64,000 bases of DNA from Hymenobacter armeniacus (GTDB lineage: Bacteria > Bacteroidota > Bacteroidia > Cytophagales > Hymenobacteraceae). Of the stretch, positions 44,505 to 53,338 are shown one piece after another. Where the stretch lies: positions 434,001-498,000 of the forward strand of contig NZ_JACXAC010000006.1 of NCBI RefSeq assembly GCF_014699055.1, given 5' to 3'. The translations under genes and the position numbers were made by a program. Every line of letters starts with the position of its first letter. The stretch's first letter is position 1. Under the pieces are notes generated by a model. That model worked only from the letters and a program-made list of their open reading frames with translations, searched no databases and was not told the DNA's origin.

Positions 44505-45449
44505 CTACTTGCGGGCTGCATAATTGGCCTGCAAAAAAGCATCGGTCTGCGCAAAAACCCAGGCCGCGTCGTCGTACATCAGGAAGTGCCGGCCGGCCTC
44601 CGACATCTCGATGCGGTGCTGCGGCAGCTTGGCATACTGCGCCGCAAAAATGGCCCGCGTCGACGCCATGGTGGCGCCGTAGGGCTGGTAGGCGGCCCAG
44701 CTGCCGAGCACCAGCGCGGGCTGCCGCACAGCGCCCAGCTCGGCGCGCAGGTCGGTGGTATACATCTCGTACATGGCCTGGCCCACGCTGGCGGAGGCCG
44801 ATGCCTGGCCCCAGCGGGCCACCAGGGTTTGGCGGGCAGTGTCGGTTACCAGGCCGGCCACCATCTGGCGCTGCTGGGCCGGGGGCATTTTGCCGGCGCT
44901 CATCTGCTTCCGCATGCTTTCGGCCATGGTGCGGGCGGCCTCGGCGGTCAGGGCCGGGTTTTGCACGGCCGCCATGAAAGGCAGCGAGTCGAGAATGACG
45001 AGCGGGCCCACCGCGTCGGGCTGCGTGGTGCTCAGCCACAGGCCCATGAAGCCCCCCAAGCTGTGCCCGATGACGGCGGGCCGGTCCAGCTTCTGGGTTT
45101 TGATGTAGGCCAGCAACTGGTCGCGCACGGCGGGCAAAAACGCGGCCGTGGGCGCCCCGGCCGCCGGCGCCGCGCCGCCGAAACCGGCCAGGCTGAGCAC
45201 GTGGCACTGGTAGCGGCTTTGGTAGCGGGCCACGGTTTCGTCCCACACGGCACCGGGGCAGGTCAGGCCCGGAATCAGCAGCACGGGCCGCCCCTTGCCC
45301 ACCACGCGCACCGTGAAGCTGGGGTGGGCGGCGGGGTTGTCGGCCACGGCCGGATGAGCCGCCGGAGGAGTGGCCGCCACCACAGGCTGGGCAAGGGCCA
45401 GGCCCAGCAACAGGGCGGCAAAAGGACGACGGAAGGCAGCGTAGGTCAT
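44505..45449 (-). CDS. Secreted alpha/beta hydrolase
   Basis: A 314-residue hydrolase with a signal peptide (MTYAAFRRPFAALLLGLALAQPVVAA) that sets the start at 45449. The fold begins at about 47 (VGKGRPVLLIPGL), the nucleophile elbow is IGHSLGGFMG, and the catalytic His is in AGRHFLMYDD near the C-terminus. Substrate unknown. It lies 36 nt before the membrane protein of the LytS/LytTR system and probably belongs to the same operon. Confidence 0.88.
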   Translation of the reverse strand: MTYAAFRRPFAALLLGLALAQPVVAATPPAAHPAVADNPAAHPSFTVRVVGKGRPVLLIPGLTCPGAVWDETVARYQSRYQCHVLSLAGFGGAAPAAGAPTAAFLPAVRDQLLAYIKTQKLDRPAVIGHSLGGFMGLWLSTTQPDAVGPLVILDSLPFMAAVQNPALTAEAARTMAESMRKQMSAGKMPPAQQRQMVAGLVTDTARQTLVARWGQASASASVGQAMYEMYTTDLRAELGAVRQPALVLGSWAAYQPYGATMASTRAIFAAQYAKLPQHRIEMSEAGRHFLMYDDAAWVFAQTDAFLQANYAARK

Positions 45450-45587
45450 GGCGTTGGAGCGTTTTTGGGTGATTGTTGGCTCAAACTTCCCCCGCCCCGC
45501 TCCCACCCCAAAGGCAATTTGGGCGAACGGTTATTCCGGCCCGCGAACGGGCGCAAACCCGGCCGAGCCGCACGCCTTAATAACCAA

Positions 45588-45616
45588 AATGCCCCGGAGC
45601 ATGACTCCGGGGCATT
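45588..45616 (-). terminator. Intrinsic terminator-like hairpin
   Basis: The stem AATGCCCCGGAG / CTCCGGGGCATT with a 5-nt loop lies 29 nt after the 45645 stop and on the minus strand runs into TTTTGG. Confidence 0.75.
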
Positions 45617-45644
45617 TGTGCGTTTACCTGGCCAATCTACCGCG

Positions 45645-46133
45645 TCACCACGGCATCTTCAGGGCGTCTTCCCATTTGGTAAATGCCCCAAACGGTACCT
45701 TGGCCCGGCCGTAGCTCAGCGTGCCGGCGGGAATGACGCGGGCCGCGGCGTCCAGCTGCCGGAAGGCCACTTTGGCCGGCGCATCCGTGAGGCCGGCAAA
45801 CGTGGCCGGGAAGGCCGTGAAGCTATTTTTCATTGGCCCGCCCATCAGGTAGCGGCCCGTGAGCCGCCAGCCGTCGGCCCCGCGCACGGCCCGGATTTTC
45901 ATTTGCTCGGGCAAGGTTCCACCCTCGGCCAGCACGCGGGTGGTGAGCAGGCCCCGGGCCGCATCCACGGTGTCGAGCACGAAGCCGTTGCTTTTCAGGA
46001 AGGTGCTCAGCCCGGCCAGCACCTCGGCCGGGTCGGCGGGGGTTTTCACCAGTATCAGATTGGCGCGGCTGGTGGGCTCGGCCGACTGCCCCCACAACGT
46101 ACTCAGGGCAATGGCAATCCAGGAGCCGCGCAT
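45645..46133 (-). CDS. Hypothetical exported protein downstream of the transsulfuration enzyme
   Basis: A 162-residue protein with a short hydrophobic N-terminus (MRGSWIAIALSTLWGQ) that may be a signal peptide. The rest is mixed alpha/beta with no motif (AGLSTFLKSNGFVLDTVDAARGLLTTRVL). No family was recognised. Its ATG overlaps the stop of the PLP enzyme by 1 nt, so it is translationally coupled. Confidence 0.7.
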   Translation of the reverse strand: MRGSWIAIALSTLWGQSAEPTSRANLILVKTPADPAEVLAGLSTFLKSNGFVLDTVDAARGLLTTRVLAEGGTLPEQMKIRAVRGADGWRLTGRYLMGGPMKNSFTAFPATFAGLTDAPAKVAFRQLDAAARVIPAGTLSYGRAKVPFGAFTKWEDALKMPW

Positions 46134-47272
46134 CAGCCGATGGCTTGGGCCAGGTCCTCAATCAGGTCCTCAGCGTCCTCGATGCCCACGCTCAGGCGAA
46201 TGAGCGAGTCCGAGAGGCCTGACTTGCGGCGCTGCTCGGCCGGAATGCTGGCGTGCGTCATGGTGGCGGGGTGGCCGCTGAGGCTTTCCACGCCGCCCAG
46301 GCTTTCGGCCAGGGTGAAGTACTGGAACTTCTCCAACACGGCAATGGCGTCTTCCTGCCGGTCGCCCTTCAGCACGAAGGAAATCATGCCGCCGAAGTCG
46401 CGCATCTGCTTGGCGGCGACGGCGTGGTTGGGGTGGTTTTCGAAGCCGGGCCAGTACACTTTTTCCACTTTGGGGTGCTGGCGCAGGTACTCGGCCACGG
46501 CGCGGCCGTTTTCGCAGTGCCGCTGCATGCGGATGTGCAGGGTTTTCAGCCCGCGCAGCACCAGGAAGCAGTCCTGGGGCCCGGGCGTGCCGCCGCAGGC
46601 GTTCTGGTAGAAGCTCAGGCGCTGGTGCAGCTCGTCGTCGTTCACCACCAGGGCGCCCATCACGGTGTCGGAGTGGCCGGCCATGTACTTGGTCAGCGAG
46701 TACATCACGATGTCGGCGCCCAAGTCCATGGGCGTTTGCAGGTAGGGCGTGCTGAAGGTGTTGTCGACGGCCAGCAAGGCGCCGCATTCCTTGGCCACGG
46801 CCGAAGCCGCCGCAATGTCGATGACGTTGAGGAGCGGGTTGGTGGGCGTTTCTACCCAAATCAGCTTGGTTTTGTCGCTGGCCACGGCGCGCACGGCTTC
46901 CATGTCGTGCATGGGCACGAAGTGGAATTTGATGCCGAAGGGCTCGTACACTTTCGTGAAGAGGCGGTAGCTGCCGCCGTAGAGGTCGTTGGTCGAAATC
47001 ACCTCGTCGCCGGGCTTGAGCAGCTTCATCAGGCAGTCGATGGCGGCCATGCCCGAAGCGAAAGCAATGCCGTGCTTGCCGTTGTCGAGGGCCGCCACGG
47101 CGTCCTGCAGCTGCGAGCGGGTGGGGTTGTGGGTGCGCGAGTACTCAAAGCCCTGGTTTTTGCCGGGCGAGGTCTGCACGTAGGTTGAGGTTTGGTAAAT
47201 GGGCGTCATGATGGCCCCGGTGTGGGGGTCCGGGTGCACGCCGGCGTGAATGGCTTTGGTGGCGAATTTCAT
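46133..47272 (-). CDS. Cystathionine gamma-synthase/lyase family PLP enzyme
   Basis: A 379-residue Cys/Met-metabolism PLP enzyme. The PLP Lys is Lys195 in YSLTKYMAGHSD. Other signatures are the N-terminal EYSRTHNPTR, VISTNDLYGGSYRLF and the C-terminal SLGGVESLSGHPATMTHAS. Whether it makes cystathionine from O-acylhomoserine and Cys or cleaves it cannot be told from sequence alone. Start 47272 (MKFATKAIHAG) matches the family. A TAACTTGC element (47338-47345) lies upstream. Confidence 0.93.
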   Translation of the reverse strand: MKFATKAIHAGVHPDPHTGAIMTPIYQTSTYVQTSPGKNQGFEYSRTHNPTRSQLQDAVAALDNGKHGIAFASGMAAIDCLMKLLKPGDEVISTNDLYGGSYRLFTKVYEPFGIKFHFVPMHDMEAVRAVASDKTKLIWVETPTNPLLNVIDIAAASAVAKECGALLAVDNTFSTPYLQTPMDLGADIVMYSLTKYMAGHSDTVMGALVVNDDELHQRLSFYQNACGGTPGPQDCFLVLRGLKTLHIRMQRHCENGRAVAEYLRQHPKVEKVYWPGFENHPNHAVAAKQMRDFGGMISFVLKGDRQEDAIAVLEKFQYFTLAESLGGVESLSGHPATMTHASIPAEQRRKSGLSDSLIRLSVGIEDAEDLIEDLAQAIG

Positions 47273-47337
47273 GCGGGAGAAGGTGGGATTTTGAAGAATT
47301 GGGCCCGGCGCGCGGCAGGCGCCGGTGCGTTGGGCCG

Positions 47338-47345
47338 GCAAGTTA
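47338..47345 (-). promoter_or_regulatory. Possible -7 element (TAACTTGC)
   Basis: TAACTTGC on the minus strand lies 65 nt before the PLP enzyme's start. It is one of five TAnnTTGC elements in the sense direction in the window. Confidence 0.3.
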
Positions 47346-47498
47346 CGGAAGCCCGCCAAGGCAACGCCGAACCGGCGCGGCGTCCGTGGCCTCCTTTGCC
47401 CAGCGCCCGGCCGCGCAGCCATTGGCCCCCGCGGCGCGTAAGCAGCACCCGGCGGCCGTGCCTTATTTGGCAGGCGCCGCCGCTACCTTCGTTGCCCC

Positions 47499-48221
47499 AT
47501 GAAATTTCTGCGCGAGCTCCTCCGAAAAAACTTTTCCACGCTGCTGTCGATGCTGCTGCTGGTGGCCGTGCCGCTGGTGGGCAGCTCGTCGCTCAGCTTC
47601 GTGCTCTACCGCAACCAGCAGCTGCTCGAAAACCTCACCACCGGCCAAAGCCTGCTCTACTTCGTGCTGGTGGGCGTGGCCATGGCCTTTTCGCTGGTCA
47701 ACACCACGGCCGTGGTGCTCATCACGGGCTTTTACCTGGGCTGGAGCGGCTTTCCGGGCATGGTGGTGGCCTACGCGCTGGCCGCGCTGGTGGGCTACCA
47801 GATTGCCAGCACCCTCGACCACGGCAAGATGCTGGCCTTCCTCGGCCACTTCCCCAAAGTCGACGCCGTGATGAAGGAGCTCAAAACCGACAGCTGGCAG
47901 CTGATTTTCCTCACGCGCATCTCGCCCGTCACCCCTTTTGCGCTCATGACGTTTGTGCTGGCCATCATGCGGGTGCGGCGCGGGCCGTTCTTGTTTGCGT
48001 CGGTGGCCGGCATGCTGCCGCGCAGCCTGTTTTTCTACTGGCTCGGCACCAAGGCGCAGGACGTGTTTGCGCTGCTCAAAGACCCCGGCACCGGCACCAC
48101 CGGCAAAATATTGCTGCTAATACTAGTGGCGGCGTCGTTCTTCGGCCTCTACCACCTCTTCAACCAGGCCCTAAAGCGTGCCCTGAGCAAAAGCGCCGCC
48201 AGCTCAACAACGGCTCCCTGA
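47499..48221 (+). CDS. VTT-domain (TVP38/TMEM64) membrane protein
   Basis: A 240-residue inner-membrane protein with about five helices and the SNARE-associated/VTT domain (about 55-200; ITGFYLGWSGFPGMVVAYALAALVGYQIAS, FLTRISPVTPFALMTFVLAI). VTT/DedA-like proteins are implicated in lipid scrambling or carrier transport. A TACCTTCG element 7 nt before the ATG hints at a near-leaderless transcript. It ends 58 nt before the tRNA promoter. Confidence 0.88.
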   Translation: MKFLRELLRKNFSTLLSMLLLVAVPLVGSSSLSFVLYRNQQLLENLTTGQSLLYFVLVGVAMAFSLVNTTAVVLITGFYLGWSGFPGMVVAYALAALVGYQIASTLDHGKMLAFLGHFPKVDAVMKELKTDSWQLIFLTRISPVTPFALMTFVLAIMRVRRGPFLFASVAGMLPRSLFFYWLGTKAQDVFALLKDPGTGTTGKILLLILVAASFFGLYHLFNQALKRALSKSAASSTTAP

Positions 48222-48278
48222 TTGTGAGCAGCTTGCGTATTTTTTTGAAATTTATTTGCAGAAAAATACGCGCTGGGC

Positions 48279-48310
48279 TTGTACGGCCACTTTTTCTCGT
48301 CTTACCTTTG
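48279..48310 (+). promoter_or_regulatory. Promoter of the tRNA gene
   Basis: TTG (48279-48281), a 21-nt spacer and an exact TAnnTTTG (TACCTTTG, 48303-48310) predict a start near 48316, 14 nt before the tRNA. This is a textbook Bacteroidota housekeeping promoter. Confidence 0.75.
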
Positions 48311-48329
48311 CACTCCCAACACGGGAACT

Positions 48330-48403
48330 GGTTGCATAGCTCAATTGGATAGAGCATCTGACTACGAATCAGAAGGTTTAAGGTTCGACTCCTTATGCGA
48401 CCA
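48330..48403 (+). tRNA. tRNA-Arg (anticodon ACG)
   Basis: A complete cloverleaf of 74 nt: acceptor GGTTGCA/TGCGACC (one T-G pair), T8-A9, D-arm GCTC/GAGC, anticodon arm TCTGA-CTACGAA-TCAGA with ACG, T-arm TAAGG-TTCGACT-CCTTA and discriminator A. The CCA end is not encoded. It reads CGN arginine codons after A-to-I editing of position 34. Confidence 0.97.
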
Positions 48404-48406
48404 CAG

Positions 48407-48440
48407 AAAAGGCCCTCACAGCACTGTGAGGGCCTTTTTG
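48407..48440 (+). terminator. Intrinsic terminator of the tRNA
   Basis: The stem AAAGGCCCTCACAG / CTGTGAGGGCCTTT is followed by T5-G-T5 just after the tRNA. The following 48441-48703 has only a decayed hairpin GACGCA-CCA-TGCGTC at about 48519 and no ORF. Confidence 0.92.
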
Positions 48441-48703
48441 TTTTTCCAGGCTGTGCTTTTGCCTCTTCGTTGCCCGCTGCCGCGACTTGGCCTAAGAGGG
48501 CTAGGCATGTAGCCTCGACGCACCATGCGTCGGGGGCCGTAATGCCACGGCGGGCCAGCGCAAGAGGCCGCGCCCCCGATAACAAAACGACCCTGAACGT
48601 AGTAGGCTACTCAGCGCTGTGGAGCTTAGCGCGTGCTGCCCCACGCGGCGTCAGCTGCCTTACCCTTCGCACCCGTTCCCCTCACCCCCGAAAACTTCTT
48701 CTG

Positions 48704-50203
48704 ATGAGCGACACGCCAACCTCTTTTTCCTTTGGCATGATTGGCCTGGGCACCATGGGCCGCAACCTGCTGCTGAACCTGGCCGACCACCACTTTGCCG
48801 GCGCCGGCTACGACAAGGACGCCGCCAAAATTGACCTGCTGGCCGAAGAAGGCGCCGGCAAGCCCGTGAAGGGCTTCACCGAGCTGCCCGAGTTCATCAA
48901 CAGCCTCAGCACGCCGCGCGCCATCATGATGCTGGTGCCGGCCGGCAAAATCGTGGACAGCGTGATTGACGAATTGCGGCCCCTGCTGGCGCCAGGCGAC
49001 GTCATCATCGACGGCGGCAACTCGCACTTCACCGACACCAACCGCCGCGACGCCGCCCTGGCCGCTGAGGGCTTTCACTTTTTCGGCATGGGCATCTCGG
49101 GCGGCGAAGAAGGCGCCCGCTTCGGCCCCAGCATGATGCCCGGCGGCGACCAGAAGGCCTACGAGGCCATGCGGCCGATGTTTGAGGCCATTGCGGCGCA
49201 GGTGGACGGCCAGCCCTGCGTGACCTACATCGGGCCCGGCGCGGCCGGCCACTTCGTGAAAATGGTGCACAACGGCATCGAATACGGCCTGATGCAGCTC
49301 ATTGCCGAGACGTATGCCGTGATGCAGCGCGGCCTGGGCCTGGACAACGCCGCCATCGGTCGGGTGTTCACAGAGTGGAACGAGGGCCGCCTGCAGTCCT
49401 TTTTGCTCGACATCACGAAGGATATTTTCGGCTTCATCGCGCCCGGCACCGACCACCTGCTGCTCGACGACATCAAGGACGAGGCGCGCTCCAAGGGCAC
49501 CGGCAAGTGGACCTCGCAGGTGGCCATGGATTTGGAAATGGCCATTCCGACCATCGACACGGCCGTGGCCCTGCGCGACCTCTCCAAATACAAGGCCCTG
49601 CGCGAGCAGCTGGCCGGCCTCTACGGTCCGGAGCCGGCCCCGCTGCCAGTCGACCAGCAAGCCTTTCTGGCCAGCCTGGAGCAAGCGTTTTACTTCAACA
49701 TGGTGGTGACCTACGCCCAGGGCATGCACCTGCTGGCCAAGGCCTCGAAGGACTTTTCCTACAACCTGAACCTGGCCGAAATCGCCAAAATCTGGCGCGG
49801 CGGCTGCATCATCCGCTCCACGTTTTTGAATGACATTTTCAACGCCTTTCAGCAGACGCCGGACTTGCCGCACCTGCTGCTCGACGGGCGCGTGCAGGAG
49901 CTGGTGAAGGGCAGCGTGCCGGGCGCCCGCACGGTGGTGGCCGCGGCCGTCACGGCTGGGCTGGCGCTGCCGGCTTACGCTTCCTGCCTGAGCTACTTCG
50001 ACACCTTCCGCACCGCGCGCATGCCCTCGAACCTCATTCAGGCCCAGCGCGATTACTTCGGCGCGCACACCTACGAGCTGATTGGCCACGAAGGCGTGTT
50101 TCATACCCAGTGGACGCCGGCGCACGAAGACGCGGCCAACAAACAGGAAGTGGCCGTGGGCCCGGAAAACACCGGCGAAAAACCGGTGACGCCGAATTCG
50201 TAG
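48704..50203 (+). CDS. gnd: 6-phosphogluconate dehydrogenase, decarboxylating
   Basis: A 499-residue enzyme that converts 6-phosphogluconate and NADP+ to ribulose 5-phosphate, CO2 and NADPH. The NADP fold opens MIGLGTMGRNLLLNLADHHF; the substrate signature is KMVHNGIEYGLMQ; the GMGISGGEEGARFGPSMMPGG loop and the C-terminal IIRSTFLNDI are present. The frame is open upstream, but start 48704 (MSDTPTSFSF) gives the normal length. It is the first gene of the oxidative pentose phosphate cluster; zwf begins 64 nt downstream. Confidence 0.97.
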   Translation: MSDTPTSFSFGMIGLGTMGRNLLLNLADHHFAGAGYDKDAAKIDLLAEEGAGKPVKGFTELPEFINSLSTPRAIMMLVPAGKIVDSVIDELRPLLAPGDVIIDGGNSHFTDTNRRDAALAAEGFHFFGMGISGGEEGARFGPSMMPGGDQKAYEAMRPMFEAIAAQVDGQPCVTYIGPGAAGHFVKMVHNGIEYGLMQLIAETYAVMQRGLGLDNAAIGRVFTEWNEGRLQSFLLDITKDIFGFIAPGTDHLLLDDIKDEARSKGTGKWTSQVAMDLEMAIPTIDTAVALRDLSKYKALREQLAGLYGPEPAPLPVDQQAFLASLEQAFYFNMVVTYAQGMHLLAKASKDFSYNLNLAEIAKIWRGGCIIRSTFLNDIFNAFQQTPDLPHLLLDGRVQELVKGSVPGARTVVAAAVTAGLALPAYASCLSYFDTFRTARMPSNLIQAQRDYFGAHTYELIGHEGVFHTQWTPAHEDAANKQEVAVGPENTGEKPVTPNS

Positions 50204-50267
50204 CGGTGGCGCCCGGCATGACGGCCGGCCCTTTACCAATTAATCAACAGCACCTGCTTTACTGCGC

Positions 50268-51788
50268 ATGAGCTCCTCTTCTCAAAAAATTCCGCCCACG
50301 ATTTTCGTCATCTTCGGCGGCACCGGCGATTTGAACGCCCGCAAGCTGGCCCCGGCGCTCTACAACCTGTTTCTCGACGGCTGGCTGCCCGCCCAGTTTG
50401 CCATCATTGGCACGGGCCGCACCAAGCTCACGGACGAGGAATTTCGGGCGAAAATCCTGGACGGCATCAACCAGTTTTCGCGCAACGGCAAGGCCAGCAA
50501 AGAGCAGTGGACCGCCTTCAGCCAGCACATCGTGTACCAGATGGCCGACGTGAAAGACGCCGGCACTTACAAGGAGTTTGGCAAGCACATCAAGGCCTAC
50601 GAGCACGAATGGCAAGCCCCGGCCAACGTGATTTATTACCTGGCGGTGGCGCCCGAGTTCTTCCCAATCATCGCCTCCAACCTGGCCAAAAGCAAGCTGG
50701 CCGATGATTCTGACCGCACGCGCATCGTGATTGAGAAGCCCTTCGGGCACGACCTCGACTCGGCCCGCGAGCTGAACAAGCTGCTGGGCGAAATTTTCGA
50801 CGAGCGCCAGATTTACCGCATCGACCACTACCTGGGCAAGGAAACGGTGCAGAACATCATGGCCTTTCGCTTCGCCAACGCCCTGATGGAGCCGCTCTGG
50901 AACCGCAACTACATCGACCACGTGCAGATTTCGGTGAGCGAGCAGCTGGGCGTGGGCGACCGCAGCGGCTACTACGACGGCGCCGGCGCCCTGCGCGACA
51001 TGATTCAGAACCACCTGCTGCAGCTGCTGTGCCTGGTGGCCATGGAGCCGCCGGTCGATTTCACGGCCGACGAGGTGCGCAACCGCAAGGTGGACGTGCT
51101 GCGGGCCATGCGCCGCTTCGGGGCCGAAGACGTGCGCGAGTCGGCCGTGCGCGGGCAGTACGGCGAGGGCTGGATGCAGGGCGAGCAGGTGCCCGGCTAC
51201 CGCCAGGAAAAGGACGCCAACCCCACGTCGAACACCGAAACCTTTGCGGCGGTGAAGTTTTTCGTGGACAACTGGCGCTGGCAGGGCGTGCCGTTTTACG
51301 TGCGCACCGGCAAGCGCATGCACCGCTCGGCGTCCATCATCATGATTCAGTTTCGCGACGCGCCGCACAACATATTCCCGCCCGAAACGGCCGAAAGCTG
51401 GCAGCAGAACCGCCTCGTCATCAGCATTCAGCCCGAGATGAGCATCCGGCTGCAGGTGCAGGCCAAGCGCCCGGGCCTCGACATGATGCTCAACACCGTC
51501 GACATGGTGTTCGACTACAAAGGCACCTACACCAGCGAGGCCCCCGAGGCCTACGAAACCCTGCTGCTCGACGCCATGATGGGCGACCAGACGCTGTTTA
51601 TGCGCGGCGACCAGGTGGAGGCGGCCTGGGACCTCATCATGCCCATTCTGCACTCCTGGCAGGGCCGCGCCAGCCAGAGCTTCCCCAACTACTCGGCCGA
51701 CTCGTGGGGCCCCGAAACGGCCGAGGCGCTCATTGCACGCGACGGCTTCCACTGGTACACCCTGCCGCTGAACGGCGCCAAACACTAG
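50268..51788 (+). CDS. zwf: Glucose-6-phosphate 1-dehydrogenase
   Basis: A 506-residue enzyme that oxidises glucose 6-phosphate to 6-phosphogluconolactone with NADP+. The N-terminal nucleotide fold is IFGGTGDLNARKLAPALYNL; the substrate-binding site with the catalytic His is RIDHYLGKETVQN; IEKPFGHDLDSA is also conserved. It ends 2 nt before pgl, so the two are probably co-translated. Confidence 0.97.
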   Translation: MSSSSQKIPPTIFVIFGGTGDLNARKLAPALYNLFLDGWLPAQFAIIGTGRTKLTDEEFRAKILDGINQFSRNGKASKEQWTAFSQHIVYQMADVKDAGTYKEFGKHIKAYEHEWQAPANVIYYLAVAPEFFPIIASNLAKSKLADDSDRTRIVIEKPFGHDLDSARELNKLLGEIFDERQIYRIDHYLGKETVQNIMAFRFANALMEPLWNRNYIDHVQISVSEQLGVGDRSGYYDGAGALRDMIQNHLLQLLCLVAMEPPVDFTADEVRNRKVDVLRAMRRFGAEDVRESAVRGQYGEGWMQGEQVPGYRQEKDANPTSNTETFAAVKFFVDNWRWQGVPFYVRTGKRMHRSASIIMIQFRDAPHNIFPPETAESWQQNRLVISIQPEMSIRLQVQAKRPGLDMMLNTVDMVFDYKGTYTSEAPEAYETLLLDAMMGDQTLFMRGDQVEAAWDLIMPILHSWQGRASQSFPNYSADSWGPETAEALIARDGFHWYTLPLNGAKH

Positions 51789-51790
51789 CC

Positions 51791-52516
51791 ATGGAGCTGC
51801 ACATCACCCCCACGGCCGAGCAGGTGCTGACTGATTTGGCCGACTATTTTGTGGCGCAGGCCGGCCGGGCCATTGCGGCGCGCGGCCGGTTTGTGGTGGC
51901 GCTGTCGGGCGGCAACTCGCCCAGGAAGTTGTACAAGTTGCTGGCCTCGCCCGCCTACCGCGAAAAGGTGGCTTGGCCGCAGGTGTTTTTCTTCTTCGGC
52001 GATGAGCGCAACGTGCCCGCCACCGACGCTGAAAGCAACTACCGAATGGCCAACGAAGCGCTGCTGGAGCCGCTGGGCATCGCCGCCGCGCAGGTTTTTG
52101 CGGTGCACACCACGCTCCCACCCGCGGCGGCGGCCGCGGCGTACACCCGCACCATTCAAGGATTTTTTGGGGCCGAAGAAGCTTGTTTCGATTTGGCGCT
52201 GCTCGGGCTGGGCGACAACTCGCACACGGCGTCGCTATTCCCGCATACGCCTGTGCTGCACGATGCCAGCGTGGGCGCCCGGGAAGTGCTTCTGGCCGAT
52301 AAAAACGTTTTCCGCATCACCCTGACGGCGCCCTTGCTCAACCAGGCCCGCGCCGTGGCTTTCCTGGTGTATGGCGAAGACAAGGCCGCGGCCGTGCGCC
52401 ACGTATTGCACGATGCCCGCGACGTGGACGAGTTCCCGGCCCAGCTCATTGCCCCAACCGGCGAAACGCACTGGTTTCTGGACCAAGCCGCCGCCTCCCT
52501 CCTGCCTAAGCACTAG
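51791..52516 (+). CDS. pgl: 6-phosphogluconolactonase
   Basis: A 241-residue DevB-type lactonase (NagB/RpiA fold) that hydrolyses the product of Zwf. Signatures are VALSGGNSPRKLYKLL, FFGDERNVPATDAESNYRM and LGLGDNSHTASLFP. Start 51791 is fixed by family length although the frame is open far upstream. It completes gnd-zwf-pgl, and a palindromic repeat ends the cluster. Confidence 0.95.
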   Translation: MELHITPTAEQVLTDLADYFVAQAGRAIAARGRFVVALSGGNSPRKLYKLLASPAYREKVAWPQVFFFFGDERNVPATDAESNYRMANEALLEPLGIAAAQVFAVHTTLPPAAAAAAYTRTIQGFFGAEEACFDLALLGLGDNSHTASLFPHTPVLHDASVGAREVLLADKNVFRITLTAPLLNQARAVAFLVYGEDKAAAVRHVLHDARDVDEFPAQLIAPTGETHWFLDQAAASLLPKH

Positions 52517-52522
52517 AACTGT

Positions 52523-52550
52523 GTAGAGACGCAACATTTTGCGTCTCTAC
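52523..52550. repeat. Palindromic repeat C2
   Basis: GTAGAGACGCAA and TTGCGTCTCTAC are perfect 12-bp arms around a 4-nt loop. It is nearly identical to 58207-58234 and to the left arm of 15246-15353. It lies 7 nt after pgl, is followed by TCGTTTTTAC and may end the convergent transcripts of pgl and rpiA. Confidence 0.85.
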
Positions 52551-52576
52551 TCGTTTTTACAACCCTGTCAGCCCCG

Positions 52577-53320
52577 CTACGGCAGCTCTCCAAAACTGCC
52601 GGCCGCCGCCGCCGGCCGCCCCGGCCGCAGCACCTGCACGCTTTCCCCTTTCGCCACCACCGCAGCCCGCGCCAAGCCCAGAAACAAGCCCTGCTCCACG
52701 ATTCCGGGGATGTTTTGCAGCTGCGCAACCAGCTGCTCCGGCTCCGCAATCACCTCAAAGTGGCAATCCACCAGCAGGTTTTCCTGGTCGGATTTGACCG
52801 GTTCGGCGGGGGCTTCTTTGCTCATGCGCAACACGGGTGCGCCGCCCAAGGCGGCCACCGCGTCGAGCACCCAAGGCAGGGCGAACGGCACAACCTCCAG
52901 CGGCAGGGGGAAGCGGCCCAGCTGTGCCACAGCTTTGCTGGAATCGGCAACGATGAGCAGGTAATCGGACGCCGTGGCCAGCACTTTCTCGCGCAGCAAA
53001 GCCCCGCCGCCGCCTTTCACGAGGCGCAGGTGCGCGTCGAGCTCGTCGGCACCGTCCACGGTCAGGTCGAAGCGCAGGCCGCGGCGGGGCTCCAGCAACG
53101 GAATGCCGGCTTCGAGGGCCAGCTTCTCGCTGGCCCGCGAAGTGGCCGTGCCCTGCACCCGGAGGCCTTGCTCGCGCACGGCTTTGCCCAGCGCCACAAT
53201 GAAGCAGGCCGCCGTGCTGCCGCTGCCCAGCCCCAGCACCATGCCGTCGCGCACCCAGCGCAGGGCCGCGTCGGCGGCTAGTTGTTTTTCGCGGGCAAGT
53301 TGTTCGGGCTGTGCGCTCAT
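52577..53320 (-). CDS. rpiA: Ribose-5-phosphate isomerase A
   Basis: A 247-residue isomerase that interconverts ribose and ribulose 5-phosphate, the step after Gnd. The phosphate loop GLGSGSTAACFIVALG is at about 31-46 and the active-site DGADELDAHLRLVKGGGGALLREK follows near 90-113. It is convergent with the gnd-zwf-pgl cluster. It is transcribed after the cupredoxin gene with an 18-nt gap. Confidence 0.96.
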   Translation of the reverse strand: MSAQPEQLAREKQLAADAALRWVRDGMVLGLGSGSTAACFIVALGKAVREQGLRVQGTATSRASEKLALEAGIPLLEPRRGLRFDLTVDGADELDAHLRLVKGGGGALLREKVLATASDYLLIVADSSKAVAQLGRFPLPLEVVPFALPWVLDAVAALGGAPVLRMSKEAPAEPVKSDQENLLVDCHFEVIAEPEQLVAQLQNIPGIVEQGLFLGLARAAVVAKGESVQVLRPGRPAAAAGSFGELP

Positions 53321-53338
53321 GGCAAAGAGTAAGGATGA

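Noticed and set aside
50259..51785. A 508-codon open frame opposite zwf, and a 537-codon one opposite gnd (48626-50239)
   Set aside because: Both are mirror frames of unmistakable enzymes and have no recognisable motif or promoter.
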